Below, in pieces: positions 26,014 through 33,521 of a DNA stretch of 64,000 bases. The first letter of the stretch is position 1. The number at the start of each line of letters is the position of its first letter. Both the position numbers and the translations under genes were made by a program. The stretch covers positions 186,001-250,000 of the forward strand of contig NZ_JAAAXJ010000003.1 in the NCBI RefSeq assembly GCF_009910705.1, read 5' to 3'. The DNA is from Microvirga arsenatis. GTDB taxonomy: Bacteria; Pseudomonadota; Alphaproteobacteria; Rhizobiales; Beijerinckiaceae. The notes under the pieces are model-generated. The model worked only from the letters and a program-made list of their open reading frames with translations. It was not told where the DNA came from and searched no databases.

Positions 26014-26555
26014 GGATGCTCCTCCCTGTTAGGGCCTGACGCTGTCTTGTCCCGCAGGCCGAAGAAGCGGGGGCCGTTCCAGCTGGTGCCGGTGATCGCC
26101 CGTGCGACCTCGGAGAGGCTTTTGAAATGGGCTCCATTCCAGCGGAAGCCGGTATCGCTGACGACAACCTGATGCAGAATCCCCCCATGCTCCCGCACGA
26201 GCACGGTACCGGGTTTGAGCGTCTTCTTTTCAGGGACCGCAGGGACGGTCCTGGTCGCTGGCTTTCCACCCTTGCGCTGGCGCGCAATCCGCTCGAGAAA
26301 CCGGATCGTCTCGCGATCAAGATCACCGAAGACATTGGTCTGCATTTTATAGGCGATCATGCGCACGAGAAGCGGACGGTTCAGGTGGGCCGGAGCCGGT
26401 GACCGATAAAGCCTGCGCCACCGGATCCTCAGTTCGTGCAGGTCAAGGCTGTCGAGGCGATCGAGCTCGGCTTGGAGATTGGTGGTCAGGAAGGACGCAG
26501 CCTCCGCTGCGCCCTGGTGCATGCTAAGGGAATTCGTGAGCATCGGTGACCTCAT
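26010..26555 (-). CDS. DUF2924 domain protein, recombinase partner
   Basis: The 181-residue product matches DUF2924: ELDRLDSLDLHELRIRWRRLYRSPAPAHLNRPLLVRMIAYKMQ, then LKPGTVLVREHGGILHQVVVSDTGFRWNGAHFKSLSEVARAITGTSWNGPRFFGL. The last block is a small DNA-binding-like fold. In Hyphomicrobiales this family is regularly encoded just upstream of a serine recombinase. It is joined to both neighbours by ATGA overlaps. It probably acts with the recombinase on DNA; the molecular role is not established. Confidence 0.85.
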   Translation of the reverse strand: MRSPMLTNSLSMHQGAAEAASFLTTNLQAELDRLDSLDLHELRIRWRRLYRSPAPAHLNRPLLVRMIAYKMQTNVFGDLDRETIRFLERIARQRKGGKPATRTVPAVPEKKTLKPGTVLVREHGGILHQVVVSDTGFRWNGAHFKSLSEVARAITGTSWNGPRFFGLRDKTASGPNREEHP

Positions 26556-27100
26556 GCTGCTTGGCCGGCAGAGGTCTCGTTCTCCGGCAGCGTGAGGCGA
26601 TAGACGCTCCGGCCGGTCTCGTTCTTATCGTTGGTGATCGTATGGCCGCTCTTGCGCAGGCCGGTGAGGGCGGCACGGGTAGTGTGCGGCAGCCAGCCTG
26701 TGGCGGCCACAAGATCGTCGAGGGTTGCGCCCTGCTCGCGACGCAGAAGTGAGATCACAAGCGCCTTCTTTGACCCGTCTCGTGCTGCGCTGGCAGGCGG
26801 GGCATCCGTCACCTGTGCAACGTCAGCTGCCGCAGGGTTAGGACAATCCTGATCAGGTTGGATCCCGATGGCTTGGAGACCGGTGGGTGTCAGCTTGAAG
26901 CCGATGCGGTTTGCCTCACTCTCGCGCCAGTGCGGCTGGTGGGGCTGGACCATGATCTCCTCGATCAGCTGGCCGCGAAGCAGTTTGGCTGTAACAGCAT
27001 TCGCCGCTTTGCCTTTCAGGTTGATGGGCGGAACCAGGAGAAGATCCTCCCGCTGGGAGGCGGCAGACAGCAGGAGAAGCTGGGTGTCAGTGAGTTTCAT
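26552..27100 (-). CDS. DUF3489 domain protein
   Basis: The start at ATG 27100 has AAAGGA about eight bases upstream and gives a 182-residue product beginning MKLTDTQLLLLSAASQRED, the usual N-terminus of the family. The C-terminal half is the DUF3489 winged-helix-like domain (KKALVISLLRREQGATLDDLVAATGWLPHTTRAALTGLRKSGHTI). It belongs to the DUF3489-DUF2924-recombinase cassette, likely as a regulator or DNA-binding accessory. It overlaps the DUF2924 gene by four bases. Confidence 0.85.
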   Translation of the reverse strand: MKLTDTQLLLLSAASQREDLLLVPPINLKGKAANAVTAKLLRGQLIEEIMVQPHQPHWRESEANRIGFKLTPTGLQAIGIQPDQDCPNPAAADVAQVTDAPPASAARDGSKKALVISLLRREQGATLDDLVAATGWLPHTTRAALTGLRKSGHTITNDKNETGRSVYRLTLPENETSAGQAA

Positions 27101-27215
27101 AAGGCGATCCTTTCTCAGAGAATGACAGCTGATGGCTGCCACCGCCTCAGGCTCCCCATCGGCCCAATACCAAGGGGAGCAGGATCGTCAGCGTTGTGAG
27201 AACGGTGTCTGGTGG

Positions 27216-27476
27216 TCAGGATGTGGAGGATCGTTCCTGAAGCCGCTCGAGAAGGCAGATGGCATTGAGCAGGGTCCTGGCCTCGCGCACCGGCTCTTCC
27301 AGGGACAGCGCCATCTCGACCGCATGACTGCTGGCCCCAGCCTGCGCGCAGGTCAGGGCAGCCTGGGCCACGGCCGAGGCGTCCCGCAGGCGCAGGCAGA
27401 TCGCCTCAAGACCAGTCTCGATCGTCAGGGCAGCGGGTGTTTCGGGCTTGCTCATGGTGGTGTTCGTCTCCGTCAT
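27216..27476 (-). CDS. Small hypothetical protein upstream of recombinase cassette
   Basis: The 86-residue product is helical: IETGLEAICLRLRDASAVAQAALTC, HAVEMALSLEEPVREARTLLNAICLL. The start is uncertain between ATG 27476 and ATG 27455. It lies about 115 bases upstream of the DUF3489 gene on the same strand and may be part of the same transcript. No family recognised. The interval 27477-27721 beyond it shows no gene. Confidence 0.45.
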   Translation of the reverse strand: MTETNTTMSKPETPAALTIETGLEAICLRLRDASAVAQAALTCAQAGASSHAVEMALSLEEPVREARTLLNAICLLERLQERSSTS

Positions 27477-27721
27477 GGCCACCATGAGTGCTCGGTTGCG
27501 CCTCAAAGTCGAGCATGATCAGAGCCATGGCATTGCGTTGTTGGCCCTGGTTTTGTCCTGTCATGATCATGTGCAAGACGAAAAGGCAGATCCATCGCTG
27601 AATGCGCCGTTATAGGCCTTCTCTCGTGAGCCTATGGCTGAGCAACGCGCATAAGGAGGGGGCTCAGAAGTCCTGTCACCGCGGATGCGAGACCTGGACC
27701 GGCAGAACCCTTGAGCGTCGA

Positions 27722-28096
27722 TTATCGCGTGGTGCCGGCCTTCAGGCGGGTCCGGCCTTTGGCCCGGGCCAGCACCTGAACCAGTTCCAGGGCAATCTTC
27801 AGATCCGTATCGGACAGAATGCGCGTGGTTTCCCGCAGCTGGAGCTCAATCTGCAGCCGCTCCGGTGCAATCTTGCGCTCGGCAATCCCTTCCACAAGCT
27901 CCGGCAGCGGAACGCTGAGCACCCGGGCGAGATCGGCAAGCGTTTCGATCGTCGGCAGCTGTAGGCCGCGTTCGATGTTCGAGATGCTCTCCGGTGTGCG
28001 GCCGACTTTCTCGGCAAGAGCCTCCTGGGTCAGCCGCGCACGCCGGCGCGCCGCCTGAACCCGCAATCCCAAAGCTAGCTTCAATGAATCGGCCAT
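27722..28096 (-). CDS. XRE-family transcriptional regulator
   Basis: The start at ATG 28096 gives a 124-residue protein. Its N-terminal helix-turn-helix is of Cro/C1 type: LGLRVQAARRRARLTQEALAEKVGRTPESISNIERGLQLPTIETLADLARVLSVPL (about residues 9-64). The rest is a helical effector or dimer part ending in a basic tail. Upstream, two AGTTCGAG copies (28141-28148 and 28172-28179) could be its operators. A decayed second copy of the same regulator lies at 28660-28800. Target genes are not evident; the 92-aa membrane protein is divergently transcribed. Confidence 0.85.
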   Translation of the reverse strand: MADSLKLALGLRVQAARRRARLTQEALAEKVGRTPESISNIERGLQLPTIETLADLARVLSVPLPELVEGIAERKIAPERLQIELQLRETTRILSDTDLKIALELVQVLARAKGRTRLKAGTTR

Positions 28097-28267
28097 AGGC
28101 CGAAACGTGACTTCGAAAGATGCACTTGACCATGAACCGTAGTTCGAGCAATGCATGTGAAGACGAAGCGGAGTTCGAGGGGCGATGACAGTACAGGGTG
28201 TGAGTAAAGATAGGGGCTGTCCGTTGGTCGGGGCCGAACAGGGTCGCTGAACGGAGGAGGCTCAATC

Positions 28268-28546
28268 ATGCGTTTCATTATCTTCCTGGCTGGCTTCCTT
28301 CTGTTCAACGGCGCAGGCCTCTACGGCTTCACGGAGTGGCAGTCTTACATGTCAGATGCCGGACGCACGGCGTCGCTCAATCAGTCCTTGCGTCAGATCG
28401 GCCAGTCGGGACTGAGCATGCCCAACCCACCAGACCTCGCTCCTGCCAGTCTCGCAGCATCGGTCGGCTTCAGCATCATGCTGCTGGGATGTGCCCTGAT
28501 TGCCGCCGGCCGGCCGGGCCATCGGATCCAGTTGCGCGAGCCCTGA
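28268..28546 (+). CDS. Small membrane protein, 92 aa
   Basis: The ATG at 28268 has GGAGGAGG about eight bases upstream, a strong ribosome site. The 92-residue product has two hydrophobic segments: FIIFLAGFLLFNGAGLYGF at the N-terminus and SLAASVGFSIMLLGCALIAAG near the C-terminus, with a polar loop between. It is divergent from the XRE regulator and might be controlled by it. No family recognised. Confidence 0.6.
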   Translation: MRFIIFLAGFLLFNGAGLYGFTEWQSYMSDAGRTASLNQSLRQIGQSGLSMPNPPDLAPASLAASVGFSIMLLGCALIAAGRPGHRIQLREP

Positions 28547-28659
28547 ATGAAACTGGCCCCTACAGATGCACTGATGCTCCCTGCGGACACCCGGCCAAGC
28601 ATCACTGTCTGTCTCATGGAGGGCCGCATGCTGCGCATCGCCATCGCTTGATGTCGGCC

Positions 28660-28800
28660 TGCTCTCAGGTGTGCGCCTGATCGTCTTGGCGAGAGCCTTC
28701 TGGGACAGCCCCGCACGCTGGTATGCGGACTAAAATTATCCGTCCACAAGCGAGCTTCAATGAAGCGATCAAAGGCCGGGAGGTGATTACGAATGATGGA
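28660..28800 (-). pseudogene. Decayed, truncated copy of the XRE regulator
   Basis: This stretch aligns with the 5' part of the regulator at 27722-28096 and its upstream sequence. Read on the minus strand it gives SLKLACG in one frame (compare SLKLALG), then after a frameshift RAGLSQKALAKTI (compare RARLTQEALAEKV) and RTPES (identical). The start is TTG instead of ATG and the frame breaks after RTPES. The homology continues upstream into the promoter (…ATGGACATGAAC versus …TTGACCATGAAC). It is a dead paralogue left by a duplication. Confidence 0.7.
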
Positions 28801-28955
28801 CATGAACACGAGGCTGGATTTGGGAAATATAGCGTGAGACGAGCCAAAATTCGGGGAGATATGCAATGAAGATGGCAGTCGGGGTCCAGGGCTCTGTGAG
28901 TGTAGCAGGCCCACTCATGATAGGAGACAACAAAAGAGGTCATCATGGGAAGTGG

Positions 28956-29648
28956 ATGATCAGCTTGCTGACAAACTGCCTGAGCAGAAGGACACGGTGT
29001 TTGCTGTTCTCTCGGTCAGCGGCATCTCTGGTTTGTCTGCTGGCTGTCACATTCAGCAGCGGGAGCTTGGCTCAGCAGAGCCTTGCGTCGATTGAAGGCA
29101 ACTGGAGTGATATTCCGGGAGACTGCCGTAAGTTCAGTACGCTTACCCGCGACAGGTGGTTCGTCCCTGGGATTGATACGATGGCTGTCTCAGATATCCG
29201 ACCTGATAATGAGGGAGGCCTGGAGTCGATCTCGATCGTACTCAATGGCAAAATGAGGGTCGTCTTCAGCCAGATCACGAAGAGTTCGATGCACACCTCC
29301 TTCGCGAATGCATCAGGGCAGATGTACAGCTTCAAGCTGTATCGCTGCGACGGCGGCGCGGCACCAGCAACGGAGGGCAGGACTGTTCCGGTTCAAAATC
29401 CACCACGGTCTCAGGAGACGGCGATAATTCAGGCGCTTGCAATGCAGATGACGAGGCGGCTTGAGCAGGAATACTGGCGCACAGGCGCGGCAACCCTGCC
29501 GCCAGGCGATGTTGCCATGCTGTGTGTGACCCGAGCTCACCAGATCTATCCATTGGGGGATCCGCGCTTTGCACCGGATCAGGCCATCCGGCTCCGAATT
29601 GACGTGATGCGCAGGTGCTTTGTGGCTCAAGGATATCAGGAACAATAG
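28956..29648 (+). CDS. Secreted hypothetical protein
   Basis: ATG 28956 is preferred because it puts a signal peptide at the N-terminus (long basic region, then SAASLVCLLAVTFSSGSLAQ). The upstream frame to 28866 would bury it. The mature part has a small beta domain (IEGNWSDIPGDCRKFSTL... DTMAVSDIRPDNEGGLESISIVLNGKMRV), two or more Cys, and a helical C-terminus. No family recognised. It stands alone and has no partner genes on the same strand nearby. Confidence 0.55.
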   Translation: MISLLTNCLSRRTRCLLFSRSAASLVCLLAVTFSSGSLAQQSLASIEGNWSDIPGDCRKFSTLTRDRWFVPGIDTMAVSDIRPDNEGGLESISIVLNGKMRVVFSQITKSSMHTSFANASGQMYSFKLYRCDGGAAPATEGRTVPVQNPPRSQETAIIQALAMQMTRRLEQEYWRTGAATLPPGDVAMLCVTRAHQIYPLGDPRFAPDQAIRLRIDVMRRCFVAQGYQEQ

Positions 29649-29789
29649 GTCCATTGCGCCAAGAGTTGCGGTTTCAAACCCAGGCTGACTGTTCAGGACC
29701 TTTGCTTGTCATCAACGGATCGTTTGAAAACGTCTCTCAAGTCATTTTGTTAACCAGCTGGCACGGGCAGGGCTTCCGCTCAGCCGCCC

Positions 29790-29825
29790 AAAATGGCTTA
29801 AAACCAGGGCTTCTGGAGCCATTTT
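29790..29825. terminator. Long hairpin in intergenic region
   Basis: AAAATGGCT (29790-29798) pairs with AGCCATTTT (29817-29825), with an inner CCAG/CTGG stem. The stem is long, but only a short T-run follows. It lies in the 29649-29993 gap, which otherwise shows no gene, and may end the transcript of the secreted protein. Confidence 0.4.
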
Positions 29826-29993
29826 GCGCTTCTGCAGGGCTACAGGACAGTGGAGCAAAGAGCATCCGCAGCACGGCACCGGGGCCCTGCGGATGCCATC
29901 GTGCAGAAGGTCGAGCTGCCTCAGCTCACAGCGTAGCGATCACTTGCTTAGCTTCCGTATGCCAAGTTATAGGTCGTTTGCTCAATAACTTAG

Positions 29994-31166
29994 ATGCGGG
30001 GCGGGAGCGTGGCATTTCTGAGCGGGGCAGGGGACTTCGGTGAGGACCAGCTGGTTCCGCGCAGCTACGCTCTGCCGGACCTCCCATGGGAGAGCATCGC
30101 CGGCCGTCTGGAACAGCTCACGATCGGCATCCTGCGGTTTGACGCCCGTCTCGCCGCCTCCGGCCTGGCGGCCGGCTGGCAGGCGCGCTGCGACCTGACC
30201 GAAGCGGTGCGTGCCCTTCTCCTCGACGGCCATCTCGTCGATGTCGGCGATCTCGTGCTGCACGATGCCGGCATGGACGTGCGTCACCCCACCCACGCGC
30301 TCACCCGCGCCGCCGCGGCGCTCCGGGCGCGGCGCACCGCCCTGGCCCGCCCCGCCCCCTGGCCGCTCTCCATCGACGGTCTCGCGGCTCTGCGCGGCAT
30401 CGGCCCGGTCAGAGGGGAGGGGAATCACACCCGGCCCCGGGGCAGGCCCGATCCGGACGACGAGGCGGCCTATCCGCCCTTCGCCGACGATGCCGATCCG
30501 TGGCAGGCGCATTTCGCCGAGATCGATGCCCTGCTCAAGCGCACCAATACGATCCTCGCCGGCGAGACCCCGCTGCGGACAAGCCGGTCGCATCTCGTCT
30601 ACGATCCTGATGTCGATGAGGCGGAGAACGAGGACCTGTGGCTCGACGTCGTGAAACGGACCTCGCACTGGCCGGCGGTGGCGGCCGCGGCGGTGGCCTG
30701 GAAGGCCTGGCTCGATCTCAACCTCTACCCCCGCCTGCCCTGGCTCGGGCTGATCATGGCCGCATCCATCCTGCGGGCGAGGGGGCTGACTGGTCACCTG
30801 CTGCCGCTCGCCGCCGGGTTCAAGCAATCAAAATTCCGGCCCCAGGGGCGGGAAGGGGCGACAGAGACGCTGGAGGGCTTCTGTCAGGTGCTCGAGGCGG
30901 CCCTCGCCATCGGGAACAAGGATCTCGACCGGCTGATCCTCGCCCGCGAGCTGATGCAGCGGGTGACGAAGGAGTGTCGCTCCAACTCGAAGCTGCCGGG
31001 ATTGATCGAGCTCTTTCTGTCGCGGCCGCTGGTGACCGTGCCGCTCGCGGCCAAGCTGCTGCAGGTCACGCCCAAGGCGGTCGACCTGATGCTGGCCCAG
31101 CTCGGGGGCGCCTTGCCGCGCGAGCTCACCGGCCGAACCCGCTACCGCGCTTGGGGCATCGTGTAG
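29994..31166 (+). CDS. DUF1612 / RHE_PE00001-like regulator
   Basis: The 390-residue protein matches the DUF1612 family of rhizobial plasmids and islands. It has LERLTIGILRFDARLAASGLAAGWQARCDLTEA at the N-terminus, HDAGMDVRHPTHALTRA, an acidic middle with DEAENEDLWLDVV, and a C-terminal helix-turn-helix (LELFLSRPLVTVPLAAKLLQVTPKAVDLMLAQL). Proteins of this type are often annotated as helix-turn-helix regulators; their targets are unknown. The start at ATG 29994 follows a promoterless stretch and is plausible but not proven. Confidence 0.75.
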   Translation: MRGGSVAFLSGAGDFGEDQLVPRSYALPDLPWESIAGRLEQLTIGILRFDARLAASGLAAGWQARCDLTEAVRALLLDGHLVDVGDLVLHDAGMDVRHPTHALTRAAAALRARRTALARPAPWPLSIDGLAALRGIGPVRGEGNHTRPRGRPDPDDEAAYPPFADDADPWQAHFAEIDALLKRTNTILAGETPLRTSRSHLVYDPDVDEAENEDLWLDVVKRTSHWPAVAAAAVAWKAWLDLNLYPRLPWLGLIMAASILRARGLTGHLLPLAAGFKQSKFRPQGREGATETLEGFCQVLEAALAIGNKDLDRLILARELMQRVTKECRSNSKLPGLIELFLSRPLVTVPLAAKLLQVTPKAVDLMLAQLGGALPRELTGRTRYRAWGIV

Positions 31167-31269
31167 AGGCTGCTGACAACAAAGTTGGGGATCGTCACAC
31201 GGACACCGTGCTCCCGACGAGAGCCGGGTTCTGCAAAAATCTAGTTCATTTCATCGGCGCGTCGTAAGT

Positions 31270-31998
31270 TTAGTGGCTATCCGCCTGCGGTCGCCAGCGC
31301 CGCCCCAGGATGGCACAACGGGATTTCGGCTCATCCGGCTTGACCTCGAACAGCCGCTCCTCGTCGAACACGCTCTCGTACTCCGACTCGGTAGACCCGC
31401 CATGCTCGTCGTCAACTCTCGATTGGAACCGGACATGAAGGAGCACATGCGAGATTGTGCTAGGGATCTTGGTCGGATAGGTGAAGACTTGGCGAATGCC
31501 GGGCTCGACAAAGTAATAGTACCGTCCGAGTGGCTCCTGCGGGAGCAGGTCGACCTTGAGCAACTTCTCTGGAAATTCGAGTCGCTGCTGTCCCCTATCC
31601 CAATAGCCTAAGGGCGCGCCCGACCGGAGCCCCAGCATGGGCACCTGTATGCTGCCGAACTTGCGGCGGACCTGACTCTTGTTGTGCACGATGATGCGAA
31701 TGTCGGTGATGTACTCCCCTTGCACCGGCCCCAGGAAACGGCACTCAAGGTCGAACTCGGTCCGGGGCACGCTGCTGCGCTCGATGCGGCGGATCTCGTC
31801 CTCACGCGCAAGCTGCTCAGCACGGATCCGGTCCTCCCGGACCTGCTGCTCGTTGCGGAGCTGAATCTCTCGCTCCGACCGCTCCCGTTCCGCACGCATG
31901 CCGTAGTACGCCAGCGTCACGGTCGCCAACGTCGCGAGGAGGCTCAGGAACGTAACGGCGAGCTCCCAGTGTTCCACCAAAGGCTTCCAAGATTCCAT
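31270..31998 (-). CDS. Membrane-anchored coiled-coil protein
   Basis: The 242-residue protein has one N-terminal membrane segment (AVTFLSLLATLATVTLAYYG), then a charged coiled coil with repeated Glu/Arg heptads (RAERERSEREIQLRNEQQ…EDEIRRIERS), then a beta-rich soluble domain of about 150 residues (TEFDLECRFLGPVQGEYIT… RRKFGSIQVPML). Such proteins occur in many soil alphaproteobacteria without known function. No family recognised. Confidence 0.55.
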   Translation of the reverse strand: MESWKPLVEHWELAVTFLSLLATLATVTLAYYGMRAERERSEREIQLRNEQQVREDRIRAEQLAREDEIRRIERSSVPRTEFDLECRFLGPVQGEYITDIRIIVHNKSQVRRKFGSIQVPMLGLRSGAPLGYWDRGQQRLEFPEKLLKVDLLPQEPLGRYYYFVEPGIRQVFTYPTKIPSTISHVLLHVRFQSRVDDEHGGSTESEYESVFDEERLFEVKPDEPKSRCAILGRRWRPQADSH

Positions 31999-32160
31999 AT
32001 ACGAAGTTCTCCCTGATCCTGCTCACACAGAAGCGGCCCTCGGCCGGCGCCGCCGGGCATCGGCTTGCTTGTTCCGGGCCTCGGGCTGCGGAGGGACAGC
32101 CCATTTTGAGGAGTGGCAGCGGACAGGTGCTGGTTTGGCGTTCAAGCCGTTCCATCTTCC

Positions 32161-33114
32161 TCACGGAAGACGCAGGTCGAGGAACACGGGGCAATGGTCG
32201 CTCACGTTCTTGCCGGTCACGTCCAGCTTTGGGCTGTCGCTGGGTTCAGCCCAAGCCCACAGCCGCTTGTTCAGGATTACATAAGCGATTGAGCGGTCCG
32301 GCTCGGGCGAGTGTCCGGAGCACACGAGCGCTTGGCGGTAAGGAACCATGAACAGGTCGAGCGTCTGTGGGTCTCGATCATCGAGGTCGCGCCACAGGGG
32401 CTCGTTGGCGCGGTCGAACACCCGATTGAAGTCGCCGAGCAAAACGAAGTCCTCGCCCGCGCGCTCGCGCACATCGATCCAGCGCTCCAGGATGGGAATC
32501 TGCCGCACCAGCATCTCGCACGCTTCCTCAAGGTTGGGACGCGAGGGGTTCCGGTAGGAGGCCGGATCCTCGATCCGGGCGCAACCACTATTGAGATGCA
32601 GGCTGACGGCCCAGAAGCGTCGGCCCCCGGCTTCGACCAAGGCGGCCGTGCCGTCCCGCACCGGATGGCCTTCGCGGTCCGTGATCGCGAGCTCGGCAAT
32701 GGGCTCGATGCGGATCAACTTCACCTTGTCCTTGCGTAGAGCCAGCGCCGTGTAGATGTCGCGTTTCTTCGGATTCGCGAGCTTGCTAGGGTCGGCTCGC
32801 AGGTCCTCCTCGAACCGGCGGGAGAAGATCAAGTCGTACGTCGCCTCGGGGAACGCCCGCCGCGCCGCCTCGGTCGAGCCCATCTCCTGCAGCCCGACGA
32901 TGTCAGCATTGAGCTCGCGTGCGAGGTCGGCGATGGCCCGGTAATCGGCGGCTGTTCTGATCTGTCCCGGACCTCCGCCGGGTTCCGGCCTTAGGTATTC
33001 GCCTTCAACATGCCAGAAATTGGCGATGTTCCACGTCGCCACGCGCACTTGTTCTGCGGCGGCGCTCGCCCAAGTCAAGAATACGGTCGCGAGGGTGATG
33101 AGAAGCCGCAGCAT
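32161..33114 (-). CDS. Exported endonuclease/exonuclease/phosphatase-fold hydrolase
   Basis: The start is placed at ATG 33114, giving a 317-residue protein with signal peptide (LRLLITLATVFLTWASAAA); the longer frame is not supported. The mature part has the EEP fold signature: RVATWNIANF at the start of the domain, DIVGLQEMGS with the metal-binding Glu, then FWAVSLHLNSGC, LLGDFNRVFDR and DHCPVFLDL at the end (His of the catalytic pair). It cuts phosphodiesters such as DNA or another phosphorylated substrate. Export suggests a periplasmic or secreted nuclease or phosphatase. Confidence 0.85.
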   Translation of the reverse strand: MLRLLITLATVFLTWASAAAEQVRVATWNIANFWHVEGEYLRPEPGGGPGQIRTAADYRAIADLARELNADIVGLQEMGSTEAARRAFPEATYDLIFSRRFEEDLRADPSKLANPKKRDIYTALALRKDKVKLIRIEPIAELAITDREGHPVRDGTAALVEAGGRRFWAVSLHLNSGCARIEDPASYRNPSRPNLEEACEMLVRQIPILERWIDVRERAGEDFVLLGDFNRVFDRANEPLWRDLDDRDPQTLDLFMVPYRQALVCSGHSPEPDRSIAYVILNKRLWAWAEPSDSPKLDVTGKNVSDHCPVFLDLRLP

Positions 33115-33521
33115 AAGTCGCCTGCAGGAAGGCGCGGTTTTGGCCACGGGCGGAAGGCAGCGCGCCGTGATCAGATGATACCGCCGTCTAAGGCATTCTG
33201 CTCTCCACCGGGCGCGCCGCAAAGCCGGGCAGAACCGGACCAGACCATAATTTCCCTGGCTCATACGGATCAGCGCCATCAGGTCACCCCTGTCCATCGC
33301 TGAGGGGTGCGGCGGCAGCACCTGGCCTGCACTTGGCGCGAAACATCCACCCGCACTGCCCAGAACAGGTTTCGGAAGGCGAAGGAGCCCTAGACGGGTG
33401 CACGGGAGCCGTGCCGTGCGCAACGAGCTTGTGTTTGCTGCGGCAGCCTGGGCGTTGGTCGTGCTGGGGTCGAACCGCAATGACCCCGAGCACACGGCAG
33501 GCGCTACAGAGCTCGCATTCC
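33115..33521. other. Intergenic interval, no gene seen
   Basis: This 407-base gap lies between the EEP gene start and the beta-helix gene end, both on the minus strand. Frames that cross it are shadows of the neighbours or low-quality. No clear hairpin or repeat was found. Confidence 0.3.

Noticed and set aside
28141..28179. CRISPR-like repeat (two AGTTCGAG copies)
   Set aside because: Only two 8-bp copies with no regular spacers; more likely operator half-sites.
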